Shown here in pieces: positions 1 to 7,635 of a stretch of 22,390 bases of DNA. Source of the stretch: Desulfobacterales bacterium. Its GTDB lineage: Bacteria; Desulfobacterota; DSM-4660; Desulfatiglandales; Desulfatiglandaceae. Positions within the stretch are counted from its first letter, which is position 1. Every line of letters begins with the position of its first letter. The DNA lies in contig JAKLQB010000285.1 in assembly GCA_022013615.1 (NCBI GenBank), positions 1-22,390 on the forward strand, given 5' to 3'. The position numbers and the translations under genes were made by a program. The notes under the pieces were generated by a model, which saw only the letters and a program-made list of their open reading frames with translations, was not told the origin of the DNA and ran no database searches.

Positions 1-1078
1 TAATATCATTTATGTCCACCTGACCTATGTGCCTATTCCCTATGGTGTGAGTGAGCAGAAATCAAAGCCTACCCAGCAGAGTGTAAACCTCCTTAAACAA
101 CGAGGGATTTTTCCGGATATTATTATAGGGAGATGCTCTGAATTCCTGACAAAAGAGATCAAGGCAAAAATATCCAGTTTCTGTGATGTCCCATCCAATG
201 CTGTAATTACCGGACTGGATGTGGATGACATATACGAAATCCCGGTAATTTTTGAGCAGGAAGGGCTTCCGGAGATCATTCACAAGAAGCTCAATATTTA
301 CAGCCCGCCTGATTTGAGGAAGTGGAAAGAGCTCATCCACAATATCAAAAATCCGAAAAAGGAAATCACGGTCGCAATGTGCGGGAAGTACACTAAGCTC
401 GAGGATTCTTATGCCTCCATCATCGAGTCTTTCAATCATTGCTCGGCACACCTGGGTTGCAAAATCAATCTTAAGTGGGTGGAAACCACGGAACTGAAAG
501 ATACTTCTTTCCTTGACAGTGTAGATGGTGTGGTCGTGCCAGGTGGTTTTGGGTCCCGGGGTACAGAGGGTAAGATAGAAATAATCCGACTGGCCAGGGA
601 GCGAAATATCCCGTTTTTGGGCCTTTGCCTCGGCCTCCAGTTGGCAGTTATTGAATTCGCAAGGGATGTCTGCAACTTAAAAAACGCAAATTCAACGGAG
701 ATGGACCCTGGGACACCGCATCCGGTTATCGATATTTTACCCGAGCAAAGGGAGATAAGCGAGAAAGGCGGAACCATGAGACTCGGGGCATATTCGGCTG
801 TGCTTAAAGAAGGTTCATTGGTTCGATCTCTTTATGGCGCTAAAGAGGCGTCGGAGAGACACCGCCACCGATATGAGGTAAATCCCGAATACCATTCCAT
901 TATTGAGAAGAACGGGATGGTTTTCTCCGGGACTTCCCATGACACGAGGCTGGTTGAGTTTATAGAATTGCCCAATCTAAAATTCTTTGTTGGCACCCAG
1001 GCCCATCCTGAACTCAAATCAAGAATGGAAAAACCCGCCCCACTCTTCTATGGCTTTGTTAAAGCATGCTTAGATTAA
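1..1078 (+). CDS. pyrG: CTP synthase, 5'-truncated by window edge
   Basis: CTP synthase makes CTP from UTP, ATP and glutamine-derived ammonia in the cytosol. The reading frame is already open at base 2, and translation from there gives IIYVHLTYVP followed by KPTQQSV, the conserved end of the synthetase domain. An apparent GTG start at 29 is therefore internal. About 180 N-terminal residues lie outside the window. The C-terminal class I glutamine amidotransferase domain is complete: the oxyanion strand motif VVVPGGFGSRG, the nucleophile elbow GLCLGLQLA with its Cys codon at 626-628, and the HPE triad motif near the end (GTQAHPELKSR). The family usually has about 535-550 residues and this end matches its normal C-terminus. 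It converges on the minus-strand FHA gene 64 bp downstream. No clear terminator hairpin was seen between them. Identification is secure. Confidence 0.97.
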   Translation, partial: NIIYVHLTYVPIPYGVSEQKSKPTQQSVNLLKQRGIFPDIIIGRCSEFLTKEIKAKISSFCDVPSNAVITGLDVDDIYEIPVIFEQEGLPEIIHKKLNIYSPPDLRKWKELIHNIKNPKKEITVAMCGKYTKLEDSYASIIESFNHCSAHLGCKINLKWVETTELKDTSFLDSVDGVVVPGGFGSRGTEGKIEIIRLARERNIPFLGLCLGLQLAVIEFARDVCNLKNANSTEMDPGTPHPVIDILPEQREISEKGGTMRLGAYSAVLKEGSLVRSLYGAKEASERHRHRYEVNPEYHSIIEKNGMVFSGTSHDTRLVEFIELPNLKFFVGTQAHPELKSRMEKPAPLFYGFVKACLD

Positions 1079-1142
1079 AATTTCCCAATAGTGCCTATGT
1101 TGTAAGTATTCAGGTGCCAGCATCAGCGATTTTCCCCTTTTT

Positions 1143-1598
1143 CTATTCGAGGATGGTAAAGCTTATCGCGTCCGGTGAGTCAGGCGCCACCTTACGGCCG
1201 AGGCCAATAACTCCATTCCCTGACAGCACGAAATCATCTCGTATCAAGGCCATGCTTCTTTTTCCATTGACATGGATAAATGTGCCATTCATGCTCAGGT
1301 CAGTTAACACAAATTCAGTTCCACGATTCACGATGACAGCGTGCGTACGGGAAACATGTTTGTTCTCAACCATTAAGTCATTCTGGTCGGTCCGCCCCAT
1401 TGTAACAACGGGGCGACCATTATTCATTTCAATTATCTGATCTTTAAATCTAAGCTCCAGCCGGGCTTGAAAAGCCTCAGGCATAGCAATTTCAATTATT
1501 TCATTACACACGTGGCAACGGATATAACCAGGTGCTTTTTTTATTTTATTGGGCTCTATATCATTTTTTGCGCCACATTCTTCACAAAAAACAACCAC
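1143..1598 (-). CDS. Zinc-ribbon / FHA domain protein
   Basis: This small cytosolic protein of about 151 residues has two parts. Residues 1-40 form a zinc ribbon with two CxxC pairs (CEEC and CHVC), like the MJ0042-type ribbons common in Deltaproteobacteria. Residues 60-150 form a forkhead-associated domain, which binds phosphothreonine peptides. All the usual FHA contacts are visible: MGR, the SRTH loop, and DLSMNGTF with its N-G pair. I chose the GTG at 1596-1598 because a run of five G on the minus strand (1607-1611) lies 8 bases upstream. The alternative TTG at 1604 would be too close to it. A TATAAT sits at 1613-1618 on the minus strand but no good -35 is visible. The gene follows ruvB on the same strand after about 270 bp. 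Partner kinase and target are unknown, and no kinase gene is in the window. Confidence 0.85.
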   Translation of the reverse strand: MVVFCEECGAKNDIEPNKIKKAPGYIRCHVCNEIIEIAMPEAFQARLELRFKDQIIEMNNGRPVVTMGRTDQNDLMVENKHVSRTHAVIVNRGTEFVLTDLSMNGTFIHVNGKRSMALIRDDFVLSGNGVIGLGRKVAPDSPDAISFTILE

Positions 1599-1871
1599 AG
1601 TCAAATCCCCCTATTATAGCTCATAAGATAATGTTTTTGGGGTTTACCGCTTCATCGCCATAAAGAGAAGTCTGAGCCTCATTGGGCCGAGATACTGGAT
1701 ACTGGTTTCTGGATACTGGATATCTATAGGGAATCACACCTTTTTTAGCCAGCATCCAGGATCGCGCATCCAGCATCACTTGATGTATAGCGACTCACGG
1801 GAAGTACGGGTGAAAAATGACGGCCCCAAAATAGTTTTCTTAAACAGTATAGTATTTTGTATCATAAATCC
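1599..1871. other. Intergenic gap between ruvB and FHA gene, repeat-bearing
   Basis: No gene is supported in this 273-bp gap. It holds two clusters of short repeats (1691-1721 and 1752-1780) and, at its left edge, the likely start region of the FHA gene. A small plus-strand frame at 1857-2060 runs into ruvB and looks like chance. Confidence 0.6.
1691..1721. repeat. Tandem 'gatactgg' micro-repeat
   Basis: The unit TACTGG appears three times in 31 bp, the last two separated by TTTC (tactggtttctggatactgg). A related pair GCATCCAG lies at 1752-1759 and 1766-1773. A similar run is seen on the minus strand at 21225-21265. Such runs are common intergenic fillers in Desulfobacterota genomes. Their function is unknown. 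Confidence 0.6.
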
Positions 1872-2900
1872 TCAAAACAGCTTTTTCTGAATCGGGTCCT
1901 CTTTCTCCTCTACTTGAAATCCGAGATGGGCGTAGGCGCGTTTAGTAGCGACCCTCCCTTGAGGTGTCCGTTTTATATAGCCTTTTTGAATCAGAAAGGG
2001 CTCATACACGTCCTCCAGGGTATCCTTTTCTTCGCTTACTGCTGCGGAAAGACTGCCTAAACCAATAGGCCCGCCATCGAACTTCTCGATAATCGTCCGC
2101 ACAATATACCGGTCCATTTTATCTAACCCCTTCTCATCCACCTCCAACATGTCCAGTGCCCTGCTTGCCACTTCACGGGTGATGACACCATCTGCTTCTA
2201 CTTCTGCAAAGTCCCGCACTCTTCTCAAAAGTCTGTTGGCAACTCTTGGTGTGCCTCTTGCCCTTCTGGCTATTTCAAGGGCACCACCCTCTTTAAGCGG
2301 AATTCCAAGCAGTCTGGCTGATCGGGTAACTATTATTTGGAGCTCCTCCGGCTTGTAAAAATCCACGCGCAGAATAACACCGAAACGATCTCTCAAGGGT
2401 GGCGTCAAAAGCCCGGTCCTGGTGGTGGCCCCCGCCAGGGTAAAGGGAGGGAGGGGAATTTTCATGATCCGGGCTGAAGGGCCCTGTCCGATAATGATAT
2501 CAAGTTCGTAGTCTTCCATTGCCGGGTAAAGGATTTCTTCAACCACATGATTCAGCCTGTGGATCTCGTCTATGAAAAGCACGTCCTTGGGTTTGAGGCT
2601 GGTCAGTATGGCAGCGAGATCTCCAGCCTTTTCAATGACCGGGCCTGATGTGCTTTTGATACCTACCTGTAGTTCATTTGCGATGATGTGGGCTAAAGAG
2701 GTCTTTCCCAGGCCAGGGCTCCCATGAAAAAGTACGTGATCCAAGGCCTCTGAACGGCCCTTTGCCGCCTCAATAAAAACCCGGAGATTTCTTTTCATCT
2801 CTTCCTGTCCCACATATTCGTCAAGCGTGCGGGGCCTGAGACTTATCTCAGCCGGGATTTCCTCTGCCTGGGGCTCTGGATCTGTGACTCTGTCTTCCAT
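1872..2900 (-). CDS. ruvB: Holliday junction branch migration ATPase RuvB
   Basis: RuvB is the hexameric AAA+ motor that drives branch migration of Holliday junctions on RuvA. The 342-residue length is normal for the family. Walker A is GSPGLGKTS (about residues 60-68), Walker B is [10 protein letters not shown] (Asp and Glu near 111-112), and [15 protein letters not shown] carries the sensor and arginine-finger region. The C-terminal winged-helix domain ends with the usual [13 protein letters not shown] motif. The start ATG at 2898-2900 gives the normal N-terminus, but no strong Shine-Dalgarno is visible before it. It is the last gene of the rlmE-yebC-ruvC-ruvA-ruvB group, separated from ruvA by 100 bp, so it may also have separate control. 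Confidence 0.98.
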   Translation of the reverse strand: MEDRVTDPEPQAEEIPAEISLRPRTLDEYVGQEEMKRNLRVFIEAAKGRSEALDHVLFHGSPGLGKTSLAHIIANELQVGIKSTSGPVIEKAGDLAAILTSLKPKDVLFIDEIHRLNHVVEEILYPAMEDYELDIIIGQGPSARIMKIPLPPFTLAGATTRTGLLTPPLRDRFGVILRVDFYKPEELQIIVTRSARLLGIPLKEGGALEIARRARGTPRVANRLLRRVRDFAEVEADGVITREVASRALDMLEVDEKGLDKMDRYIVRTIIEKFDGGPIGLGSLSAAVSEEKDTLEDVYEPFLIQKGYIKRTPQGRVATKRAYAHLGFQVEEKEDPIQKKLF

Positions 2901-2934
2901 AACACGATTTTTAATGTCTTTTTAGGCAGGATAC

Positions 2935-2951
2935 TCCCGCTTACAGCGGGA
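2935..2951. other. Small hairpin between ruvA and ruvB
   Basis: TCCCGC, loop ttaca, GCGGGA: a perfect 6-bp stem in the 100-bp gap between ruvA and ruvB. There is no following T run on either strand, so it is not a good intrinsic terminator. It may affect mRNA stability or processing within the operon. Next to it, atcctgtaatcctgtc (about 2967-2982) is a short tandem repeat. Confidence 0.35.
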
Positions 2952-3000
2952 ACAAGATTGAGTTAAATCCTGTAATCCTGTCAAACGCTTTACCTTTCAT

Positions 3001-3603
3001 TCAAGACAAAACCTTTAATGCCTCCCTGATCAACCCTTCCAGGGTCATTTCCTTGATCAAAGGCCTTGCCTTTTCAATAGCCATTTTGGCCACTTTTGGT
3101 GAATAGCCCAGGTTTAAGAGCGCTGACAGGGCGTCATCCACAAGGCCTTTTTCTTCCCCCTCAAGTACAGGTGGCAGAGAAACCTCCTCCTTATCAAGAA
3201 TCCGGCATGCACGATCTTTCAACTCCAGGGAGATCCTTTCAGCAGTCTTCTTTCCCACACCCGGGATGGCCCGTAATCGAACCGTATCTCCACTCGCTAT
3301 TGCCCCAAGCAATTCCTGCGGCCCGATGCCTGAAAGAATGTTAATGGACAGCTTCGGGCCTATACCTGAAACAGAGATCAACATTAGAAAAAGATCCTTT
3401 TCCAGTTTTGTATAAAAGCCGAATAGGAGCAAGGCATCTTCCCTGACATGGTTATAAATATGAAGGCTTACCTTCTCATCCTTTTCCGGAAGGGTATAAA
3501 AGGTTGAAAGGGGCACAAAGACTTCATAGCCTATGCCCCCAGCCTCAATAATCACCGACTGGGTCGTTTTCCTGAATAATTGACCGGTTAAATATGCAAT
3601 CAT
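3001..3603 (-). CDS. ruvA: Holliday junction DNA-binding protein RuvA
   Basis: RuvA binds four-way junctions as a tetramer and loads RuvB. The 200-residue length is typical. The order of domains fits: an N-terminal OB fold (MIAYLTGQL to about residue 63), two helix-hairpin-helix motifs (VSGIGPKLSINIL and IPGVGKKTAERI, near 72-85 and 111-125), and the small C-terminal RuvB-contacting domain with LLNLGYSPKVA. The start ATG lies only 3 bp after the ruvC stop, so translation is probably coupled. No unusual residues were noticed. Confidence 0.98.
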   Translation of the reverse strand: MIAYLTGQLFRKTTQSVIIEAGGIGYEVFVPLSTFYTLPEKDEKVSLHIYNHVREDALLLFGFYTKLEKDLFLMLISVSGIGPKLSINILSGIGPQELLGAIASGDTVRLRAIPGVGKKTAERISLELKDRACRILDKEEVSLPPVLEGEEKGLVDDALSALLNLGYSPKVAKMAIEKARPLIKEMTLEGLIREALKVLS

Positions 3604-3606
3604 CTT

Positions 3607-4104
3607 CTATCGTAGATCCCCTCGTGTGCGGGATTCAAATCTTGACCAGTTAAGGTGGCATATGGCAGCGGCCAGGGCATCGGAGGTATCAAGATTCGGG
3701 TTGCCTTTCAGTTTCAGAATGATCCGGACCATGGAACGGACCTGCTCTTTTGTCGCTCTGCCATAGCCCACGACCGCTTTTTTGATCTCAAGGGGTGTAT
3801 ACTCAAAAATCTGAATACCGCATTGAACTGCCGCGATCAAAACAGCCCCCCTGGCGTGGCCCAGTTTCAAAGAGCTTTGTATATTTTTGGCATAGAAAAG
3901 ATCTTCGATGGCCATCTCCTGGGGTCGGTAGTCGCTCATGACCTCAACCATAGTCTGAAAAATCTTGTGGATTCTTTCATAGAAAGGGATTTTACCGGAT
4001 GAGGCAATATGGCCGGAATGAATGCAGGTCAATGTGTCGTTTTTTTTCTCCACCAGGCCGTAACCTGTGACCCGGGAGCCGGGATCTACCCCCAGCACCA
4101 GCAT
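3607..4104 (-). CDS. ruvC: Holliday junction resolvase RuvC
   Basis: RuvC is the dimeric, metal-dependent nuclease that cuts Holliday junctions. The protein has 165 residues, normal for the family. The four acidic catalytic positions are visible: Asp7 in LGVDPGSRVTGYG, Glu66 in AIEDLFY, and the pair near 139 and 142 in LDTSDALAAA. The start overlaps the yebC stop as TGATG, which points to coupled translation. The order yebC-ruvC-ruvA-ruvB is a widespread bacterial arrangement. Confidence 0.98.
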   Translation of the reverse strand: MLVLGVDPGSRVTGYGLVEKKNDTLTCIHSGHIASSGKIPFYERIHKIFQTMVEVMSDYRPQEMAIEDLFYAKNIQSSLKLGHARGAVLIAAVQCGIQIFEYTPLEIKKAVVGYGRATKEQVRSMVRIILKLKGNPNLDTSDALAAAICHLNWSRFESRTRGDLR

Positions 4105-4850
4105 CAGCTCAGTGCCTCCAGGTCCTCGTCAGATATGTCAAAGTTGGCATAAACATGACTTACATCATCATTATCCTCAAGGCCTTCCATCAAATTCAAC
4201 ATCTGCTGGGCCTTTTTACCCTCAACCTTCACCGTGTTTTTGGGGATCATACTGATTTCCGCAAATGTATAGGGAAGGCCTGCATCATCGATGGCCTTTT
4301 TAACGGATTCAAAGTCCGAGAGATCTGTTATGACCTCAAATTCGGTGTCTTCCTCTTGGACATCCTCTGCACCGGATTCAAGAGCAAGGTCCAGAAGCTG
4401 TTCTTCATCTACCTTATCTTTTTCAAGGACAATCAGGCCTTTCTTCTCGAACATCCAGGCGACACATCCCGGCTCTCCAAGACTTCCTCCGTGCCGCTCA
4501 AACTGGTGCTTCACGTCCGCCACGGTCCTGTTTTTGTTGTCGGTCAAACAATCCACGAGCACCGCTACACCCCCCGGTCCGTAACCATCATAGCTTGCTT
4601 CCTCGTAATTCACTCCTTCCAACTCACCAGTACCCTTTTTTATGCCCCTTTCGATATTCTCTTTGGGCATGTTTTCTGCTTTGGCAGCAATAATTGCCGT
4701 TCGCAAACGGGCATTACCATCCGGATCGCCACCTCCCATACGCGCGGCTACGGTTATTTCCTTAATGAGTTTGGTAAACATCTTGCCCCGCTTGGCGTCT
4801 GCTGCGCCCTTTTTGTGCTTTATCGAACTCCATTTTGAATGACCGGACAT
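4104..4850 (-). CDS. yebC: YebC/TACO1 family protein
   Basis: YebC/TACO1 proteins are cytosolic. They were long annotated as transcription regulators, and later work on the family links them to translation, such as relief of ribosome stalling. The protein has 248 residues, as expected. It begins with the hallmark [20 protein letters not shown] and carries [19 protein letters not shown] near the middle and an acidic C-terminus. A strong Shine-Dalgarno (AAGGAGG, 8 bases before the ATG) overlaps the end of rlmE, whose stop lies 2 bp before this start. It sits directly upstream of ruvC, the classic neighbour. Confidence 0.96.
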   Translation of the reverse strand: MSGHSKWSSIKHKKGAADAKRGKMFTKLIKEITVAARMGGGDPDGNARLRTAIIAAKAENMPKENIERGIKKGTGELEGVNYEEASYDGYGPGGVAVLVDCLTDNKNRTVADVKHQFERHGGSLGEPGCVAWMFEKKGLIVLEKDKVDEEQLLDLALESGAEDVQEEDTEFEVITDLSDFESVKKAIDDAGLPYTFAEISMIPKNTVKVEGKKAQQMLNLMEGLEDNDDVSHVYANFDISDEDLEALS

Positions 4851-4852
4851 AA

Positions 4853-5461
4853 TTAACCTCCTTCTGATTGCAAATTAACCAACCCCAGTCCCACCATATA
4901 AACTTCTCTGCTCCTTTTCCGGGTAGATTTAGGTCTGAATGTCTGTATTTTACGGAAATGGGTTGAGAGCTCTGATCTAAATGCCTTGAGATCTTCCCCT
5001 TCGAAGACCTTGCATACAAAATGCCCTTTTTTTTTCAAGAGCACGAGCGCGATACCCAAAGCCCTTCTTGCCAGCGACATGGAACGGCTTGCATCCGTCA
5101 CCCTTATGCCTGTAGTCTGAGGGGCAAGATCACTTATCACCACATCCCTTGGGCCCACTTCCCGGATCAACCACTCAGTATCCATGGTTAGGATATCGAG
5201 CTCAATAAACCTAAAATTAGGAGAAGAAAGGCGCTCCGGAAGGGTAAGATCTATTCCCACCACAGACCCTTCAGAACCAACCTTTTTAATACCGTATTGT
5301 GACCAGGAACCCGGATAACAGCCCAAGTCAAGCAGCCGATCACCCTTGCGTATTAATTTGTACTTTTTGTCAATTTCCTGGAGCTTATAAACGGACCGGG
5401 CAAGCCACTTCTCATCCCTGGCCTGGCGGGCATAATGGTCATCCCACCTGTTTGCTTTCAT
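4853..5461 (-). CDS. rlmE: 23S rRNA 2'-O-ribose methyltransferase RlmE (FtsJ/RrmJ family)
   Basis: RlmE uses S-adenosylmethionine to methylate the 2'-OH of a uridine in the 23S rRNA A loop late in 50S assembly. The K-D-K-E catalytic tetrad can be read: Lys in [10 protein letters not shown], Asp in [10 protein letters not shown], Lys in VCKVFEGED and Glu in SREVYMVG. The SAM-binding loop is [12 protein letters not shown] start it at ATG 5459-5461 ([10 protein letters not shown], about 202 residues), which fits the family N-terminus. A TTG at 5497 would add 12 unlikely residues. No ideal Shine-Dalgarno precedes the ATG; an AGGGGAG lies about 22 bases upstream. It is the first gene of the ruv-region operon, with a palindromic element just upstream. 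Confidence 0.93.
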   Translation of the reverse strand: MKANRWDDHYARQARDEKWLARSVYKLQEIDKKYKLIRKGDRLLDLGCYPGSWSQYGIKKVGSEGSVVGIDLTLPERLSSPNFRFIELDILTMDTEWLIREVGPRDVVISDLAPQTTGIRVTDASRSMSLARRALGIALVLLKKKGHFVCKVFEGEDLKAFRSELSTHFRKIQTFRPKSTRKRSREVYMVGLGLVNLQSEGG

Positions 5462-5514
5462 TTTTTTATTTTTATCACAGATGGCTCCCCTTTGCAAAAA
5501 AAATCACATGGCCC

Positions 5515-5832
5515 CAGCAATTCTAATTTTGGCCATTGAACAAAGAATGGGCTTGACGCGCCTTGCCGTGGTCATGGGGCTCTCTTTTCAGACGGTCAGC
5601 CGATGTAGGAAAGATTTTGCAAGAGGTGCAAACCAAGGCGGGCGGCGGGGGCCTGAGCTTTGCGCCGGCCCTCAGACCGGCCCAATTCACCTGACCTCTC
5701 CGCCCGCCAGAACACGAGGGTTCTCCATGATCGTGCAACCACTTTTTGACCGTCTGAAAAGAGAGCCCCATGGCCACCCAAACAGGGCTCATGTTCTATA
5801 AAAGTATCCTAAAGGCAAAATTAGAATTGCTG
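5515..5832. mobile_element. Palindromic fold-back / MITE-like element, 318 bp
   Basis: The element is bounded by perfect 17-bp terminal inverted repeats (5515-5531, cagcaattctaattttg, and 5816-5832). A second arm pair matches at 29 of 30 bases (5568-5597 and 5748-5777). A third block, ggcgggcgg, is found in both arms exactly 39 bases inside the second block. The centre has a small GCCGG/CCGGC stem near 5663-5683. The conserved blocks are collinear, with only a 2-base length difference between arms, so this is an old inverted duplication. Both arms read inward as MGLSFQTV..., a peptide that resembles the turn-helix part of a transposase-type HTH. No intact ORF is credible. No target-site duplication was recognised. 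It fills the 387-bp gap between the EI24-like gene and rlmE. Confidence 0.7.
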
Positions 5833-5848
5833 ACAAGGTTTTTTCAGC

Positions 5849-6568
5849 TTACGAGGCATCCTGCTTTTCAAGAAAATAAAGGGTAGCGCCAACCGGTGAA
5901 AAGGATAGAAAAAGAATGTTCAACCCCGGAATCAAAAAGGGAAGGCCAAATCCAAGATGAAAGAGGATGGTTTTCAATAAAAGCCGAAATCTGTTTTTGA
6001 ATGGAACAAGACGTCTGGCAGGTACAAGGTCTGTATTATCCCATGCAAGGAAAATAATAGCGATGCCAGAAGACAGAAGCACCATGACCGGCCCCAATAA
6101 TACGAACCAGCCCAGGATCATAAGCAGTATGGATAACAACACAGGGACAATGCCTCGTGGTATTTCCTGCCTCATCAGAAAGGCAAATTGCTTCCAAACA
6201 GATATCTTTTCCGGTTCTTTCACGCTGCCTGTTACCTTGAGTTCGGTGATCCGAGACATATGATCCATGATGATCACACTGAAAACGATCTGCGAGATCA
6301 GATAGGATAAAACCGCCGCAAGGCCCAAAAGAAAGAGGGAAACAAGCCACGAAAGCAAATGCCACAGCCATACAATCCATGGGCTTTCAGGTTTGGCCCA
6401 CATAAGGTCCATAATCCCCTGATGGTAGACGAAAATCAAGCTTCCCAGAACAATTGTGATAAGAAGAACCACAACAAGCCTGACAAGGCCCCAGAAAAGG
6501 AGCTTACCGGACTTGACGCCAAACCATAGGCCACGAATGTTGTATTGAAGTCCTGTTAGAATATCCAT
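5849..6568 (-). CDS. EI24 / CysZ-like integral membrane protein
   Basis: This is a 239-residue protein rich in hydrophobic segments, with membrane helices at roughly residues 22-48, 65-100, 140-175 and 205-230. The C-terminal motif GLPFLIPGLNILFLSF, followed by SPVGATLYFLEKQ, is the signature of the EI24 family. That family includes CysZ, a sulfate permease for assimilation, and many members of unknown function. No cys genes are nearby, so a sulfate role is only a possibility. The start ATG at 6566-6568 fits the family N-terminus but has a weak Shine-Dalgarno. It is divergent from the moxR-like gene across 191 bp, and upstream of the palindromic element and the rlmE cluster. Confidence 0.82.
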   Translation of the reverse strand: MDILTGLQYNIRGLWFGVKSGKLLFWGLVRLVVVLLITIVLGSLIFVYHQGIMDLMWAKPESPWIVWLWHLLSWLVSLFLLGLAAVLSYLISQIVFSVIIMDHMSRITELKVTGSVKEPEKISVWKQFAFLMRQEIPRGIVPVLLSILLMILGWFVLLGPVMVLLSSGIAIIFLAWDNTDLVPARRLVPFKNRFRLLLKTILFHLGFGLPFLIPGLNILFLSFSPVGATLYFLEKQDAS

Positions 6569-6683
6569 TTACTTGGAGGGTGTTTGAGCATTTTGTTCTA
6601 TGATAGACTACTGCGACCGTTCATAATTAATGATCTAACTATTAAAAGCAACAGAAGATCTTGTCAATGTTTAAAAATGAGGT

Positions 6684-6711
6684 TTGAATTTACTGGTGGC
6701 CGTATTAGAAT
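6684..6711 (+). promoter_or_regulatory. Possible sigma-70 promoter of the moxR-like gene
   Basis: TTGAAT at 6684-6689 and TAGAAT at 6706-6711 with a 16-bp spacer lie about 50 bp before the moxR-like start, in the divergent gap. This is a sequence match only. Confidence 0.35.
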
Positions 6712-6759
6712 TGTAATAGCTTATATGAATGAAAGGATATCCGGAGGTTAAATAACAGA

Positions 6760-7635
6760 ATGGAAAAAATCAACATAGATGACGTGGAACTCCATTTAAG
6801 CGCGCCTGACGATGTATCAATGCCCTGGGTTGGACAGGAGGATTTGGTTACTCAGGTTCTGGCAGCATGGTTGGTTATAGGGGAAGACGACCTGCCTCTC
6901 AGTCCCAGGCTGCTGGGCAAACCGGGCGTTGGAAAGACGACGCTGGCTTATCACGCCGGGAGGTGCCTCACCCGACCTGTTTACCTTTTTCAGGCCACGA
7001 TGGATACCAGACCCGAGGACCTGATCGTTACTCCGGTTATCTCGGAGCAGGGGAAAATCAAATATGTGGCAAGCCCGGTGGTTTCAGCCATGATCAAAGG
7101 GGGTGTTGCTATTATCGACGAAGGGAACAGAATGAGCGAAAAAAGCTGGGCCTCTCTGGCCCCGCTCCTTGACAGCCGACGATATGTGGAATCCATTGTG
7201 GCAGGAATCAAAATCAAGGCACACCCCAATTTCCGCTTGTGCACCACCATGAACGACGATGCCAGCACCTTCGAGCTTCCGGAGTACATCCACTCCCGGC
7301 TTCAGCCACAGATTTACATTGATTTTCCGGAGAGGGATGAAGAACTTCTGATCCTGAAAAGCAATCTACCCTTTGCCGACAATGAAATTCTCGAATATGT
7401 GGTTGAGTTTCTCCAGACCGCCCACGAGGCCAATGAACGTTATTCAGTCAGGGACGGGATCAATATTGCGCGTTATGCGCTGAAAAGGCTTGTGGAGAGC
7501 GGCGAGCGATTGATATCAACGGACCGGAAAAAAAGAACGGCCCAATACCTGAAAGAGTCAGCATCCATGATTTTGGACACCACAGCGTCCGAATATTTCA
7601 AGGCCATGATCAATGACATTGATAAGGAAAAATAG
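6760..7635 (+). CDS. MoxR-type AAA+ ATPase
   Basis: This is a single-domain AAA+ ATPase of 291 residues. Walker A is GKPGVGKTT (53-61), Walker B is [10 protein letters not shown] (Asp-Glu near 120-121), sensor 1 is CTTMND (161-166), and the likely arginine finger is in [14 protein letters not shown] (about 180). The way Walker A and B are set and the 'SRLQPQ...IDFPERDEE' stretch place it with MoxR-like ATPases, which act as chaperone-like motors for protein maturation or in conflict systems. The Shine-Dalgarno GGAGG (6743-6747) is 12 bases before ATG, slightly long. The next gene starts inside its last codons, so the two products are probably made together. MoxR ATPases are usually coupled to a VWA-domain protein; none is nearby, which makes the adjacent TraB-like protein its likely partner. 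Confidence 0.88.
   Translation: MEKINIDDVELHLSAPDDVSMPWVGQEDLVTQVLAAWLVIGEDDLPLSPRLLGKPGVGKTTLAYHAGRCLTRPVYLFQATMDTRPEDLIVTPVISEQGKIKYVASPVVSAMIKGGVAIIDEGNRMSEKSWASLAPLLDSRRYVESIVAGIKIKAHPNFRLCTTMNDDASTFELPEYIHSRLQPQIYIDFPERDEELLILKSNLPFADNEILEYVVEFLQTAHEANERYSVRDGINIARYALKRLVESGERLISTDRKKRTAQYLKESASMILDTTASEYFKAMINDIDKEK

Noticed and set aside
2935..2951. Hairpin between ruvA and ruvB as an intrinsic terminator
   Set aside because: The stem is only 6 bp with no T run on either strand, and it is inside an operon.
4155..4838. Plus-strand frame of 227 codons over yebC
   Set aside because: It is a shadow of yebC on the other strand, with no family features.
5481..5801. Frames of 106 and 89 codons inside the palindromic element
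   Set aside because: They run through inverted-repeat sequence and lack ribosome binding sites; they are better read as remnants or by-products of the element.
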